Under the pieces are notes generated by a model. The model was not told where the DNA came from and ran no database searches. It saw only the letters and a list, made by a program, of their open reading frames with translations. 64,000 bases of DNA from Actinomadura sp. KC06 (GTDB lineage Bacteria > Actinomycetota > Actinomycetes > Streptosporangiales > Streptosporangiaceae): NCBI RefSeq assembly GCF_004348735.1, contig NZ_SMKT01000011.1, positions 22,481 through 86,480 on the forward strand, read 5' to 3'. Of the stretch, positions 1 through 8,799 are shown one piece after another. The first letter of the stretch is position 1, and the number at the start of each line of letters is the position of its first letter. The translations under genes were made by a program, and so were the position numbers.

Positions 1-3000
1 TCCAGCACGGCCCGGTCGGTGGCGTGCGCGACCTGCCGGCCGTGCGGGGGCGGGCAGGCGCGGGCGGCGACGCGGAGGATGCGCTGCCCGCCGTCGCCGG
101 TCAGCGGGAGCGGACGGGCGGGCCCCGCGGCCCGGACGAGGCGGAGCCTGCCCTCGGTGAGCGTGCCGGTCTTGTCGAAGCAGAGGGTGTCGACGCGTCC
201 GAGCGCTTCGAGCGCGCGGGTGGTGCGGACGAGCACGCCGAGCCGCGACAGCCGCCGCGCCGCCGCGAGCTGCGAGGCGGTCGCGACCAGCGGCAGCCCC
301 TCGGGGACGGCGGCCACGGCGACGGCGACGCCGGAGCCGAGCGCCCGGCGCAGCGGCAGCCCGCGCAGCATGCCCAGCGCGGTGACGGCCGCGCCGCCGA
401 GCACGGTGGCGGGGAGCGCCTGGTGGGTGAGCTCCGCCAGGCGGGTCTGCATGCTGGACGACGCGTCCGCCGCCCCGGCGAGGGCGGCGGCGCGGCCCGA
501 CTCGGTCGCCTCGGCGGTGGCGACGACCAGGGCGACCGCGTCGCCCGCGACGACCGTGGTGCCCTCGTAGACCATGCAGTGCCGGTCCGCCGGGTCGCCG
601 CCCGGCGACGGCTCGACGTTCTTGTCGACGGGCACCGACTCGCCGGTGAGGGTGGCCTCGTCCACCTCCAGCGACTCGGCCCACAGCAGCCGGGCGTCCG
701 CCGGGACGACGTCCTCGGACCGCAGGACGATCACGTCGCCGATCCGCAGGCGTCCGGCCATGACCTGCTCGGCGGGGGCCGACCGCAGATGCGCGAACGC
801 CTCCGGGGCCGCCGCGCCGGGACGCGGGGCCACCTTGGCGCCGGGCCGCAGCCGCCGGGCGTGGACCTGCTGCCCGAGGAGCAGCTCGCCGAGGGCCTTC
901 TCCGCGCGCATCCGCTGCGCGCCGCCGATGAGGGCGTTGCCCGCCATGACGCCGGTGACCAGCAGCGCGTCCACGCTGGAGCCGACGACCGCGGAGGCCG
1001 CCGCGCCGAGCGCGAGGACGGGCGTCAGCGGGTCGTCGAGCTCCTGCCGGACGGCGGCGGTCAGGCGCAGGCCCGCCCCGGCCGGCCAGACGACCGTCCT
1101 GCGCAGCAGCGGCACGCCCGCCAGCCGTGACCGCAGCGCGGTGAGGAGCGAGTCAGGGCCGTCCGGCTCCGCTTCGTCGGCGGCGGTGCGGGACAGGCGC
1201 CGGACGGCCTCCTCGGCGGTGAAGGCGTGCCACGCGTCGCGGACGACGGGCGGCGGCAGCGGGCGGTGGTCCAGCCGCCGGGCGCTCACCGCGTTGGTCA
1301 GCATCGCCGCCAGGGCGGCCGCGTGCACCGGCGGCATGTCCTGCCAGGACGTGACGGCCCGGCCCAGCGGCCCGCGCCCGGCGCGGCGCCCGGGACGGCG
1401 GCCCGCGATCAGCAGCGCGCCCAGCGCGGACGCGCTCAGCGACAGCTCCGCCGCGCGGTCGCTGGCGCGGCGCGCGGGCCGGACCGCCGTGAGCAGCCGC
1501 CACGCGTCGGCGAGCCCCGGCCCGCACACCAGGTCGGCGCGCCAGTCGGCGGGCCCGTCCCCGCGCAGGACGCTGACCCCGACATCTGCCGCGTCCAGCG
1601 CCAGGTCCTGGCCGGACGACACGGCCAGCACCACATGGCCCTCGCGCTGCAGCGCCCGGACCGACTCCGCCAGCTCCTCGACGGCCAGCGGGGAGTCGTC
1701 GCCCCAGGCGACCAGCTCGCGGGTGCTGGCGTGCTCGGTCAGGAAGACCACGTCGGCCGCCTGGTGCGCCGCCGACAGCAGCGCCTCGGCTAACGGGTCG
1801 AGTGAGCAGCCGACGCGGACCCGTCCGAAGAGTCCGCCTTTCTCGTCCGTGAGGTCCAGGGTGACGCCCTGCGGGTCGGCGGGGGCGCCGGACGGGGCGT
1901 CCGCCGCGCGCACCAGCCGCCATTCCGCGCCGGCGCCGCCGTGCCAGGGGCCCGGCCCGGCCAGGTCGCCGGGGTCGCGGCCCGCCAGTACGGCGCCGGC
2001 GGCGCGCCACACGCCCGCGTCGTCCAGGTCCTCGTCGGCGGCGACCGCCGACAGCAGCCGCAGCTCGCCGTCGCACAGGACCGAGGAGTCGATGACGACC
2101 GCGCTGACCCTGTCCAGGCGGCGCAGCGCGGACGGGTCCAGGATCACCGTGCCGTGTCCCGCCAGGTCGTGGGCCAGCACGGCGGCGAACGCGTCCCGGC
2201 CGTGCCGCGCCGCCTTGGCCACGGTCGCCAGCAGCAGGTCGGCGACGGCGGACGCGTCGCGCGTGCCCGCGAGGACGCCGGCCCCGCCGAGCAGGTGCCC
2301 CAGCGCGGTGCGGTTCCCGGCCTTCTCCACGGGCCCGTCCGGCAGCGGGCACGGCCGCTCGGCGCGGGCGCCGCACTCCTGCGGCTGCCGTCCCGCCGCC
2401 GCCAGCCGCGGCTCCCGGCGCCGCCACGCCGCGCGGCGCGCCCCGATCTCGTGGAGCTGGAAGACCCGGTGGACGGCGTCGGTGACCGGCGGGGCGACGC
2501 CGTGCCCGGCGCCCTGGACGACGGCGTTCGCGACACCGAGCAGGGCGTCGGCGCGCAGCAGGCCCAGCCGCCGCTCCACGGCCGTGCGGACCTGCGGCAT
2601 CGAGTCGGCCACCGCGACCGCGGCCCGCACGGGGCTCGGCACCGGCGGGAGGGCCAGCAGCCTGGCGGCGACGGCGCCGACCGTCCCGGCTACGTCGGCA
2701 GCGAGGGCGGACGTGGCCGCGGCCCAGGCCATCTCGTCGTCGGGCCACCGCGCGTGGGCGTCCTCGTCGAACCGGCCGGCCCGGCGCGCCTCCTCCACGT
2801 CTTCGACGACCTCTATCAGGGCGTCGAGGCCCACGTCGCCTTCCTCGTACGCCACCAGCACGTGGCCGGTGACCGCGTTGACCTCCGCCCAGTTCACGCC
2901 GTCCAGCCGCCGCAGCGCCTCGGTCAGCGCCCGCACGTACCGCCGGTGCCGCGGCCCTTCGCCCGCCAGGCCGTTCGCCTGGATGTGCGCGCGTCCGGCG

Positions 3001-3134
3001 TGGGCCCACACGCGCCGCCCGCGGCCTCCGGCGGCCAGGGCCGCGAACGCGCCGGCGGTCCGGGACGCCTTCTCCGCAGCCGCGACCGGGACGCTCAGCA
3101 CCGACCTGGCCAGGGACGCGCCCGGAATCCCCAC
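1..3134 (-). CDS. Cation-translocating P-type ATPase, CtpI-like (3' end outside window)
   Basis: Membrane ATPase that pumps a cation using a phospho-aspartate intermediate. About 1044 codons are present; the C-terminal P/N-domain remainder and last helices lie beyond the left edge. Seen: a degenerate HMA-like segment near residues 55-100 (LDGVNWAEVNAVTGHVLVAY), the actuator motif TLTGES near residue 827, the membrane motif PEGLP near 945, and the phosphorylation motif CFDKTGTLTEG with Asp at about 987. The very long N-terminal half before the actuator domain matches the roughly 1,500-residue mycobacterial CtpI type. PEGLP recalls P2-type (Ca/Mn-like) pumps rather than CPC heavy-metal pumps; the ion is unknown. 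GTG at 3134 follows GGGGAGGAG; GTG at 3137 is equally possible. It is divergent from the Ppx/GppA gene. Confidence 0.88.
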   Translation of the reverse strand, partial: MGIPGASLARSVLSVPVAAAEKASRTAGAFAALAAGGRGRRVWAHAGRAHIQANGLAGEGPRHRRYVRALTEALRRLDGVNWAEVNAVTGHVLVAYEEGDVGLDALIEVVEDVEEARRAGRFDEDAHARWPDDEMAWAAATSALAADVAGTVGAVAARLLALPPVPSPVRAAVAVADSMPQVRTAVERRLGLLRADALLGVANAVVQGAGHGVAPPVTDAVHRVFQLHEIGARRAAWRRREPRLAAAGRQPQECGARAERPCPLPDGPVEKAGNRTALGHLLGGAGVLAGTRDASAVADLLLATVAKAARHGRDAFAAVLAHDLAGHGTVILDPSALRRLDRVSAVVIDSSVLCDGELRLLSAVAADEDLDDAGVWRAAGAVLAGRDPGDLAGPGPWHGGAGAEWRLVRAADAPSGAPADPQGVTLDLTDEKGGLFGRVRVGCSLDPLAEALLSAAHQAADVVFLTEHASTRELVAWGDDSPLAVEELAESVRALQREGHVVLAVSSGQDLALDAADVGVSVLRGDGPADWRADLVCGPGLADAWRLLTAVRPARRASDRAAELSLSASALGALLIAGRRPGRRAGRGPLGRAVTSWQDMPPVHAAALAAMLTNAVSARRLDHRPLPPPVVRDAWHAFTAEEAVRRLSRTAADEAEPDGPDSLLTALRSRLAGVPLLRRTVVWPAGAGLRLTAAVRQELDDPLTPVLALGAAASAVVGSSVDALLVTGVMAGNALIGGAQRMRAEKALGELLLGQQVHARRLRPGAKVAPRPGAAAPEAFAHLRSAPAEQVMAGRLRIGDVIVLRSEDVVPADARLLWAESLEVDEATLTGESVPVDKNVEPSPGGDPADRHCMVYEGTTVVAGDAVALVVATAEATESGRAAALAGAADASSSMQTRLAELTHQALPATVLGGAAVTALGMLRGLPLRRALGSGVAVAVAAVPEGLPLVATASQLAAARRLSRLGVLVRTTRALEALGRVDTLCFDKTGTLTEGRLRLVRAAGPARPLPLTGDGGQRILRVAARACPPPHGRQVAHATDRAVL

Positions 3135-3248
3135 CACCGCTCCTCCCCGACGGGAACGCCGACCGGGTACCCGCGACCGTGCACCGCAAACGGCGGCGGC
3201 GCCGGAGCACACGTCAATGAATCCGCTTTATTCGGGTAATGCGTCGGC

Positions 3249-4277
3249 ATGCGAATCGGTGTGCTGGACGTCGGGTCGAACTCCGCCCATCTCATGGTGG
3301 TGGACATCAGCGTCGGCGAGCCGCCGCGGCCGGTCACGGCGGTCAAGCGCCCGACACGGCTCGCCGAGGCGATCGACGCGGGCGGGGCCGTGGGCGGCGG
3401 CGCGGTCTGCCGCCTGGTCGGATCGGTCGGGGAGGCCGCGTGCGCCGCGACCGACCAGGGCGTCGAGGAGCTGATCGCGTTCGCCACGTCCGCGGTGCGG
3501 GACGCGACGAACCAGGACGAGATCGTCGCCCGGGTCGCGGCGGCGACCGGCGTGCGGCTCGGGTTCCTGTCCGGCCGGGACGAGGCGCGGCTGACGTTCC
3601 TCGCCGCCCGCGCCTGGTACGGATGGTCGGCCGGGCGGCTGCTGCTCGTCGACATCGGGGGCGGGTCGCTGGAGATAGCGCACGGGGACGCGCAGGAGCC
3701 GGCGCTGGCGCTGTCGCTGCCGCTGGGCGCGGGACGCCTCACCCGCGAGCATCTGCCCGGCGACCCGCCGTCCCGCAAGCACGTCCGCCGGCTGCGCCGC
3801 CGCGTGTACGAGGAGCTGTCGGAGGCCGCCGCCGAGGTGGAGCCGGGGCTGGACGGCGGGCTCCCGGTGCGGCCGGTGGCGACGTCCAAGACGTTCACGC
3901 AGCTGGCCCGCCTCACCGGGGCGCCCAGGCGCAAGGCCGGCCCGTACGCGCCGCGCGTGCTGGAGCTGGAGCGGCTGCGCGAGCAGATCCCGGTGCTGGC
4001 GTCCAGGACCGCCGCGCGCCGGGCGAAGCTGCGCGGGGTGTCCCGGCCCCGGGCGGCGCAGATCCTCGCCGGCGCGATCGTGGCCGAGGCCCTCATGACC
4101 ACGTTGAAGATCAGCCGGGTGGACATCTGCCCGTGGGCGATCCGCGAGGGCCTGGTGACCCGGCGCCTGCAGGCGATGTCCGATCCCGCGGCGGCCGACG
4201 ACGAGACGGCGCGCCTGACCCAGGCCGTCCCCGCCCCTCCCCCGGCGGGACGGCCGCCGCTGCGCGCGGTCCCCTAG
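3249..4277 (+). CDS. Ppx/GppA family exopolyphosphatase/pppGpp phosphatase
   Basis: Predicted cytoplasmic hydrolase of polyphosphate and/or pppGpp, of the ASKHA actin-like ATPase fold. Seen: the N-terminal phosphate loop GVLDVGSNSAHLMV (residues 4-17), the second loop LLLVDIGGGSLEIAHG near 130, and the family segment QILAGAIVAEALM near 275. The 342-residue length is normal for short actinobacterial Ppx proteins. ATG 3249 places the first glycine loop right at the N-terminus as in the family; no strong ribosome site is visible, so the message may have a short leader. It lies 19 bases before the reductase-like gene, probably one transcript. The polyphosphate versus pppGpp preference cannot be told from sequence. 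Confidence 0.9.
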   Translation: MRIGVLDVGSNSAHLMVVDISVGEPPRPVTAVKRPTRLAEAIDAGGAVGGGAVCRLVGSVGEAACAATDQGVEELIAFATSAVRDATNQDEIVARVAAATGVRLGFLSGRDEARLTFLAARAWYGWSAGRLLLVDIGGGSLEIAHGDAQEPALALSLPLGAGRLTREHLPGDPPSRKHVRRLRRRVYEELSEAAAEVEPGLDGGLPVRPVATSKTFTQLARLTGAPRRKAGPYAPRVLELERLREQIPVLASRTAARRAKLRGVSRPRAAQILAGAIVAEALMTTLKISRVDICPWAIREGLVTRRLQAMSDPAAADDETARLTQAVPAPPPAGRPPLRAVP

Positions 4278-4296
4278 GCTCGAATCGGGAGGACGC

Positions 4297-4860
4297 ATGC
4301 GCAAGCTCGTGGTCACGGAGAACATCACGCTCGACGGTGTCATCGACATGGCGGAGGGCTGGTTCGACCCGCTCGCCGAGGACGTCGACCAGACCGACAT
4401 CACGGCGGCGACCACCGAACACCGCGAAGCCGCCGACGCGCTCCTCGTCGGCCGGAACACCTTCGAGGCCTTCCGCGGCTTCTGGCCGAACCAGAAGGAC
4501 GACCCGACGGGCGTCTCCGATTACCTCAACGCGGTGAACAAGTACGTCGTCTCCAGCATCATCCAAGACCCGGAATGGGAGAACTCCACCGTCCTGCGCG
4601 GGCCCCTCGTGGACGAGGTCAACGCGCTGAAAGTGGCCCCGGGCCGCGACATCGTCGCGACGGGCAGCGTCCAGCTCGTGCACGCGCTGATCGCCGCGGA
4701 CCTGGTCGACGAATACCGGCTGTTCGTCTTTCCGGTGGTCGTCGGCCACGGAGCGCGGCTGTTCGAGACGGCGGCGGCGCGGCTGCGGCTCCTGGAGACG
4801 CGACGGTTCGTCTCCGGCGCTGTGCTGCTGCGCTACGCGCCGGAGGCCGCCCGTCCCTAG
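4297..4860 (+). CDS. Dihydrofolate reductase family protein (RibD C-terminal-like)
   Basis: 187-residue protein of the RibD C-terminal/DHFR-like fold, an NADPH-binding reductase family whose actinobacterial members mostly have unknown substrates. Seen: N-terminal MRKLVVTENITLDGVID, the LLVGRNTFEAFRGFW strand-helix near residues 50-64, and a C-terminal half with ATGSVQLVHALIAADLVDEY then FPVVVGHGARLF, the standard order of this family. ATG 4297 is preceded by GGGAGGACGC. It ends 8 bases before the convergent sigma factor gene. Physiological role unknown; it need not be a real dihydrofolate reductase. Confidence 0.85.
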   Translation: MRKLVVTENITLDGVIDMAEGWFDPLAEDVDQTDITAATTEHREAADALLVGRNTFEAFRGFWPNQKDDPTGVSDYLNAVNKYVVSSIIQDPEWENSTVLRGPLVDEVNALKVAPGRDIVATGSVQLVHALIAADLVDEYRLFVFPVVVGHGARLFETAAARLRLLETRRFVSGAVLLRYAPEAARP

Positions 4861-4868
4861 GGCGAAGG

Positions 4869-6152
4869 TCAGCCCAGGTCGGCGAGCTTGCGTTCCAGCA
4901 CCGCGCGTTCGCGCTCGTTGCCGCACATCCGCACGGCGCGCTCCAGCTCGGAGCGCGCCTCGCCGGCGCGTCCGAGGCGGGCGAGCAGTTCGCCGCGGAC
5001 GCCGGGCAGGAGGTGCGAGGTCGGCAGCGCGTCAGCGGCGGCCAGCTCGTCCACGATCGGGAGCGCCGCGGACGGCCCGTCCGCCATGGAGACCGCGACC
5101 GCCCGGTTGAGGTCGACCACCGGCGACGGCGCGAGGCGTCCGAGCGCCTCGTAGATGAGGACGATGCGCTTCCAGTTCGTCTCGTCCACCGACGGCGCGA
5201 CGGCGTGGCATTCGGCGATGGCCGCCTGCAGGCCGTAGGCGCCGAGGCCCCGGCCCGCCTTCTCCGCGCGTTCGAGCGCGGCGCGGCCACGGCGGATCGC
5301 GGCGCGGTCCCAGCGGCGGCGGTCCTGGTCCTCCAGCAGGACGGGCTCGCCGCCCGGGCCGGTGCGGGCGGGGAAGCGCGCCGCGGTCAGCTCCAGCAGC
5401 GCCAGCAGGCCGTGCACCTCGGGCTCGTCCGGCACCAGCCGGCCCAGCACCCGGGCCACCCGCAGCGCCTCGCCGGCCAGGTCGAACCGGATCAGGTCGC
5501 CGCCGGAGCTGGCCGAGGACCCCTCAGTGAAGATCAGGTAGATGACGCCGAGCACCGAGCCGAGCCGCTCGGCCCGCTCCCCCGCCGGCGGCGCCGCGAA
5601 CGGCACCCGCGCCGCCGCGAGCGTCTTCTTGGCCCGCGTGATGCGGGCCTGCACGGTGGCGGTCGGGACGAGCAGCGCCCTGGCGATCTCGTCGCTGGTC
5701 AGGCCGCCGACGACGCGCAGCGTGAGCGCCAGCCGCGCCTCCCGCGACAGCACCGGGTGGCAGGAGATGAACATCAGCGCCAGGACGTCGTCGTCGATCT
5801 GGTCCGGGTCCCACAGGACGTCGTCGTCGCGTGCCGGGTCGGCGGGCTCGCCGCCCGCGGCCGCGCCGCCCTCGCCCAGGTGGTGGGCGAGGACGGCGTA
5901 CCGGTCGTCGAGCGCGGAGCGGCGGCGGTAGGCGTCGATCGCGCGGCGCCGCCCGACGGTGAGCAGCCATCCGGCCGGGTTGCGCGGGACGCCGTCGCGC
6001 GGCCACGTCACCAGCGCCTCGGCCAGCGCCTCCTGCGCGAGGTCCTCCGCGAGGGCGAAGTCCCCGGTGTACCGCGCGAGCGCGCCGACGATCCGGGCGG
6101 ACTCGATCCGCCAGACGGCGGCCACGGCCTCACGTCCCGTCGGGCCGGCCAT
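4869..6152 (-). CDS. ECF RNA polymerase sigma factor with TPR-like C-terminal extension (ECF42-like)
   Basis: 427-residue sigma factor. Region 2 is at about residues 20-85 (AEDLAQEALAEALV, then NPAGWLLTVGRRRAIDAYRRR) and region 4 at about 140-190 (GLTSDEIARALLVPTATVQARITRAKK). A long C-terminal domain rich in helix pairs (DUF6596 and TPR-like, for example VVDLNRAVAVSMADGPSAAL) follows; ordinary ECF factors are near 200 residues. A gene for a YciI/DGPF protein lies directly upstream on the same strand, 33 bases away, which is the hallmark context of the ECF42 family, where the extension rather than an anti-sigma factor is thought to control activity. ATG 6152 follows GGGAGGAGCGGAG. No anti-sigma gene is visible next to it. 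Confidence 0.9.
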   Translation of the reverse strand: MAGPTGREAVAAVWRIESARIVGALARYTGDFALAEDLAQEALAEALVTWPRDGVPRNPAGWLLTVGRRRAIDAYRRRSALDDRYAVLAHHLGEGGAAAGGEPADPARDDDVLWDPDQIDDDVLALMFISCHPVLSREARLALTLRVVGGLTSDEIARALLVPTATVQARITRAKKTLAAARVPFAAPPAGERAERLGSVLGVIYLIFTEGSSASSGGDLIRFDLAGEALRVARVLGRLVPDEPEVHGLLALLELTAARFPARTGPGGEPVLLEDQDRRRWDRAAIRRGRAALERAEKAGRGLGAYGLQAAIAECHAVAPSVDETNWKRIVLIYEALGRLAPSPVVDLNRAVAVSMADGPSAALPIVDELAAADALPTSHLLPGVRGELLARLGRAGEARSELERAVRMCGNERERAVLERKLADLG

Positions 6153-6163
6153 CTCCGCTCCTC

Positions 6164-6188
6164 CCGTTCAAACCGTTCAGGCCGTTCA
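6164..6188. repeat. Three CCGTTCA repeats at 9-bp spacing
   Basis: CCGTTCA occurs at 6164, 6173 and 6182, exactly 9 bp apart, covering the YciI stop codon and the leader of the sigma gene. Function unknown; it may be simple slippage. Confidence 0.6.
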
Positions 6189-6605
6189 GAGCTGGCCGTG
6201 GGCCTCGCGCCACGCCCGCTCCTTCTTGATCCACTCGTTGTCCTGGGGGAACTCGTCGATCTCGGTGACCCGGCGGATCTCGGTCTTGAAGCCGGGTCCG
6301 GTGAGCGGCTGCCGCTTGGCCCACTCGACGGCCTCCTCCTTGGACGCGACGTTGAGGATGTAGAAGCCGCCGAACAGCTCCTTCGTCTCCCCGTACGGGC
6401 CGTCGGTGACCACCGGCGGCTCGGACGAGTAGTCGACCACCACGCCCTCGTCCGCGTCGGCGAGCCCTTCCGCGGCCAGGAGGACGCCCGCGCGGATCAG
6501 CTCCTGGTTGTACTTGCCGACGGTCTCGATCATCTCGTTGAAGTCGATGTCGCCCATGTTCGCGAAGGCCTCGTCGGTGGCGCGAAAGATCAGCATGTAC
6601 TTCAT
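6186..6605 (-). CDS. YciI family protein (DGPF domain)
   Basis: 139-residue dimeric alpha-beta barrel protein. Seen: MKYMLIFRATDEAF at the N-terminus, the signature PPVVTDGPYGETKELFGGFY at about residues 64-83, and the following helix KEEAVEWAKR. DGPF/YCII proteins are the usual genomic partners, and probable targets, of ECF42 sigma factors; their reaction is unknown. ATG 6605 has GAGGGAGACGAGG upstream. It is transcribed just before the sigma gene, probably as one operon with a promoter in 6606-6732. Confidence 0.88.
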   Translation of the reverse strand: MKYMLIFRATDEAFANMGDIDFNEMIETVGKYNQELIRAGVLLAAEGLADADEGVVVDYSSEPPVVTDGPYGETKELFGGFYILNVASKEEAVEWAKRQPLTGPGFKTEIRRVTEIDEFPQDNEWIKKERAWREAHGQL

Positions 6606-6670
6606 GGTCCTCGTCTCCCTCTGAACTCGTCCGGGCCCCTCTCCGGGACCCTCTCATCCCTAGGTCGAAC

Positions 6671-6699
6671 GGGGGCCGGCGCGGATCGACACGGCCCCC
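6671..6699. terminator. GC-rich hairpin between exporter and YciI genes
   Basis: An 8-bp stem, GGGGGCCG at 6671-6678 and CGGCCCCC at 6692-6699, is followed on the plus strand by GATCTTTTTT. The flanking genes run on the minus strand, where the T-run becomes an A-run before the stem, so it is not a standard terminator for them. It could still stop readthrough from the exporter gene. Confidence 0.45.
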
Positions 6700-6732
6700 G
6701 ATCTTTTTTGGAAACCTTCCCGGCCCGCGCCG

Positions 6733-8121
6733 TCACCGTGCCCGGCCGGGGGTCAGGACGGCCGCCGCGAGCGCGCCCGCGGCCGCGGCGGCGGCGGCGA
6801 GGACGAACCCGTCCGTGAACCCGTCGAGCGTATCGCCGACCAGGCTGGCCGCCGCGACGCTGGAGATGACGGCGGCCCCGATGGACGCGCCGAACTCGTG
6901 GAACGTGCTGACGATCCCGGACGCGATCCCGGATTCGTGCGGCGCCACCTGGCCGAGCGCGGTCGCCGACGCGACGACGAACATCGCGCCCGTCCCGGCG
7001 CCCGCGACGGCGGTGCCGACGACGACCGTCACGGGGGTCATCGACAGGGCGGGGACGGCCATCCCGATCGCGGCGACGACCAGCCCGGCGACCGCGAGCG
7101 GACGCGCCCCCGCGCGGGCGAGGGCCCGGCCGGTGAGGTTCGCGCCGAGCATCGTCGCGACCGCGACCGGGAGGAACAGCAGGCCCGTCCGCAGGGCGCC
7201 GAAGTCCTCCGCGTGCTGGAAGTAGAACGTGCCGAGGAAGAACACCGCGATCATCAGGGCGGTCGCCATCAGGATCAGGAACGTGCCCGTGGCCACCGGG
7301 CGCCGCACCAGCAGCGCGACGTCCATCATGGGCGAACGAGCGGTCCGCTGCCGGATCACGAAGGCCACGTAGCCGGCGGCGGCGAGCAGCACCAGCGCCC
7401 CGGACGCGGCGGTGACCCAGCCGTGGTCCCCGGCGCGGATGAACGCGTAGATCAGCGACCCGGACGACGCGGTGACCAGCAGCGCGCCGAGCACGTCGAG
7501 CCGGGGGCGCGGCACGGCCACCGCCTGGCCGGGCAGCATCCGGGCGAGGGCGGCGAGGATCACCAGGCCGAGCGGCACGTTGACGTAGAAGACCCAGGGC
7601 CAGCCGGGGCCCGCGGTGAGCGCGCCGCCGAGCAGCACGCCGAGGGCCGCGCCGCCGCCGCCGAGCGCGGACCAGACGCCGAGCGCCTTGTTCCGCTCGT
7701 CGCCGTCGAACAGGCGCACTACGAAGGACAGTGCGGACGGGGACATCAGCGCGGCGCCGACCCCCTGCGCGATCCGGCCGCCGAGGAGCAGGGCAGCGCC
7801 GCCTGCGAGCCCGGTGGCCAGCGACGCAGCCGTGAAGATCAGCAGGCCGGCGAGCACCACCCGCTTGGCCCCGAACAGGTCGGCGGCCCGGCCGCCGATC
7901 AGCATCAGCCCGCCGAAGGTGAGGGTGTAGGCGCTGACCGTCCAGGTCACGGCCTGGCGGCCCAGGCCGAGGTCGGTCTCGATGTGCGGCAGCGCGATCG
8001 CGACGACGGTGACGTCGAGGATCAGCATGAGCTGCGCCACGCCGAGCAGTCCGAGGATGCGCCACCGCAGCGGGTGCGCCGCGCCGTCCCGCGCGGCCGC
8101 GTCGTGGGTCTTCTGTGTCAT
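6733..8121 (-). CDS. DHA2-type MFS exporter (EmrB/QacA family)
   Basis: 462-residue integral membrane protein predicted to export drugs or toxic metabolites by proton antiport. Seen: hydrophobic helices throughout, the N-terminal segment QLMLILDVTVVAIALPHIET typical of helix 1 of DHA2 transporters, VTWTVSAYTLTFGGLMLIGG in helix 2, the loop motif GRAADLFGAKRV, and the helix-5 stretch FYVNVPLGLVILAALARMLPG. Length fits a 13-14 helix DHA2 member. ATG 8121 lies 13 bases from the left arm of an inverted repeat shared with the divergent TetR gene, which probably represses it. The transported compound is unknown. Confidence 0.9.
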   Translation of the reverse strand: MTQKTHDAAARDGAAHPLRWRILGLLGVAQLMLILDVTVVAIALPHIETDLGLGRQAVTWTVSAYTLTFGGLMLIGGRAADLFGAKRVVLAGLLIFTAASLATGLAGGAALLLGGRIAQGVGAALMSPSALSFVVRLFDGDERNKALGVWSALGGGGAALGVLLGGALTAGPGWPWVFYVNVPLGLVILAALARMLPGQAVAVPRPRLDVLGALLVTASSGSLIYAFIRAGDHGWVTAASGALVLLAAAGYVAFVIRQRTARSPMMDVALLVRRPVATGTFLILMATALMIAVFFLGTFYFQHAEDFGALRTGLLFLPVAVATMLGANLTGRALARAGARPLAVAGLVVAAIGMAVPALSMTPVTVVVGTAVAGAGTGAMFVVASATALGQVAPHESGIASGIVSTFHEFGASIGAAVISSVAAASLVGDTLDGFTDGFVLAAAAAAAGALAAAVLTPGRAR

Positions 8122-8134
8122 GTCGGGCCCTCCT

Positions 8135-8194
8135 TAACTCGTACACTGCCGTACAACTTCTTGGAGAGTAACACGTATTCCCGTGTACGAGTTA
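8135..8194. promoter_or_regulatory. Inverted-repeat operator region between MFS exporter and TetR genes
   Basis: TAACTCGTACAC at 8135-8146 is the exact reverse complement of GTGTACGAGTTA at 8183-8194: two 12-bp arms 36 bp apart, centred in the divergent promoter region. Inside it are further GTAC words (8151-8154) and an ACACG/CGTGT dyad (8171-8186). This is the arrangement expected for a TetR dimer pair controlling both genes. The assignment to the adjacent TetR is inference. Confidence 0.65.
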
Positions 8195-8205
8195 GGATGA
8201 ATGCC

Positions 8206-8799
8206 ATGCCCACCGCCGCTTCCGGCCGCCGCCGGCGCGCAGACGCCGAGCGCAGCATCGCCCGCATCGTCGCCGCCGCCCGCGAGAGCCTCAGCCGGGA
8301 CCCGAACGCCAGCATCGACGACATCGCCAAGGCCGCCGGGGTCGGCCGGATGACGCTCTACGGCCACTTCCGCAACCGGGCCGAGCTGGTCGAGGCCGCG
8401 CTGGCGGACGCGCTGCGCGCCGGCGACGAGGTGCTGTCGGCCGTCGACCTGACCGGGGACGCGCGCGAGGCGCTCACCAGGCTGCTGGCTTCGAGCTGGT
8501 CGCTCGTGGCCGAGTCCACGGCGCTGTTGACGGCGGCGCAGGGCACGCTTCCGCCGGGACGCGTCCGCAAGCTGCACGCCGCCCCGGCGGAACGCGTGGA
8601 AGAGCTGATCCGCCGCGGTCAGGAGCAGGGCGTGTTCCGCACCGACCTGCCGATCGCCTGGCTGGTGGGCGTCCTCCAGTACGTCCTGCACGGGGCGGCG
8701 GAGGAGAACCGCACCGGACGCCTGGAGCCGGACGACACCGCCCGCATCGTCACCGCGACGGCGCTGTCGATCCTGGCCGTCCCCTCAGCGGACGGCTAG
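8206..8799 (+). CDS. TetR/AcrR family regulator of the adjacent exporter
   Basis: 197-residue repressor. The helix-turn-helix spans about residues 14-60, with DDIAKAAGVGRMTLYGHFRNRAELV as recognition region; the C-terminal ligand domain is of the TetR_C type common beside MFS pumps. ATG 8206 is chosen because AGGA lies 8 bases upstream; ATG 8197 is in frame too. It is divergent from the exporter gene, with the inverted-repeat operator between them, so ligand-released repression of the pump is likely. Its end overlaps the convergent acetyltransferase gene by 15 bases. Confidence 0.88.
   Translation: MPTAASGRRRRADAERSIARIVAAARESLSRDPNASIDDIAKAAGVGRMTLYGHFRNRAELVEAALADALRAGDEVLSAVDLTGDAREALTRLLASSWSLVAESTALLTAAQGTLPPGRVRKLHAAPAERVEELIRRGQEQGVFRTDLPIAWLVGVLQYVLHGAAEENRTGRLEPDDTARIVTATALSILAVPSADG

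Noticed and set aside
574..3474. A 966-codon plus-strand open frame and other long frames opposite the P-type ATPase
   Set aside because: High GC content leaves antisense frames open. The minus frame carries the DKTGT, TGES and PEGLP motifs, and the plus frame is low-complexity Arg/Ala/Ser with no family features.
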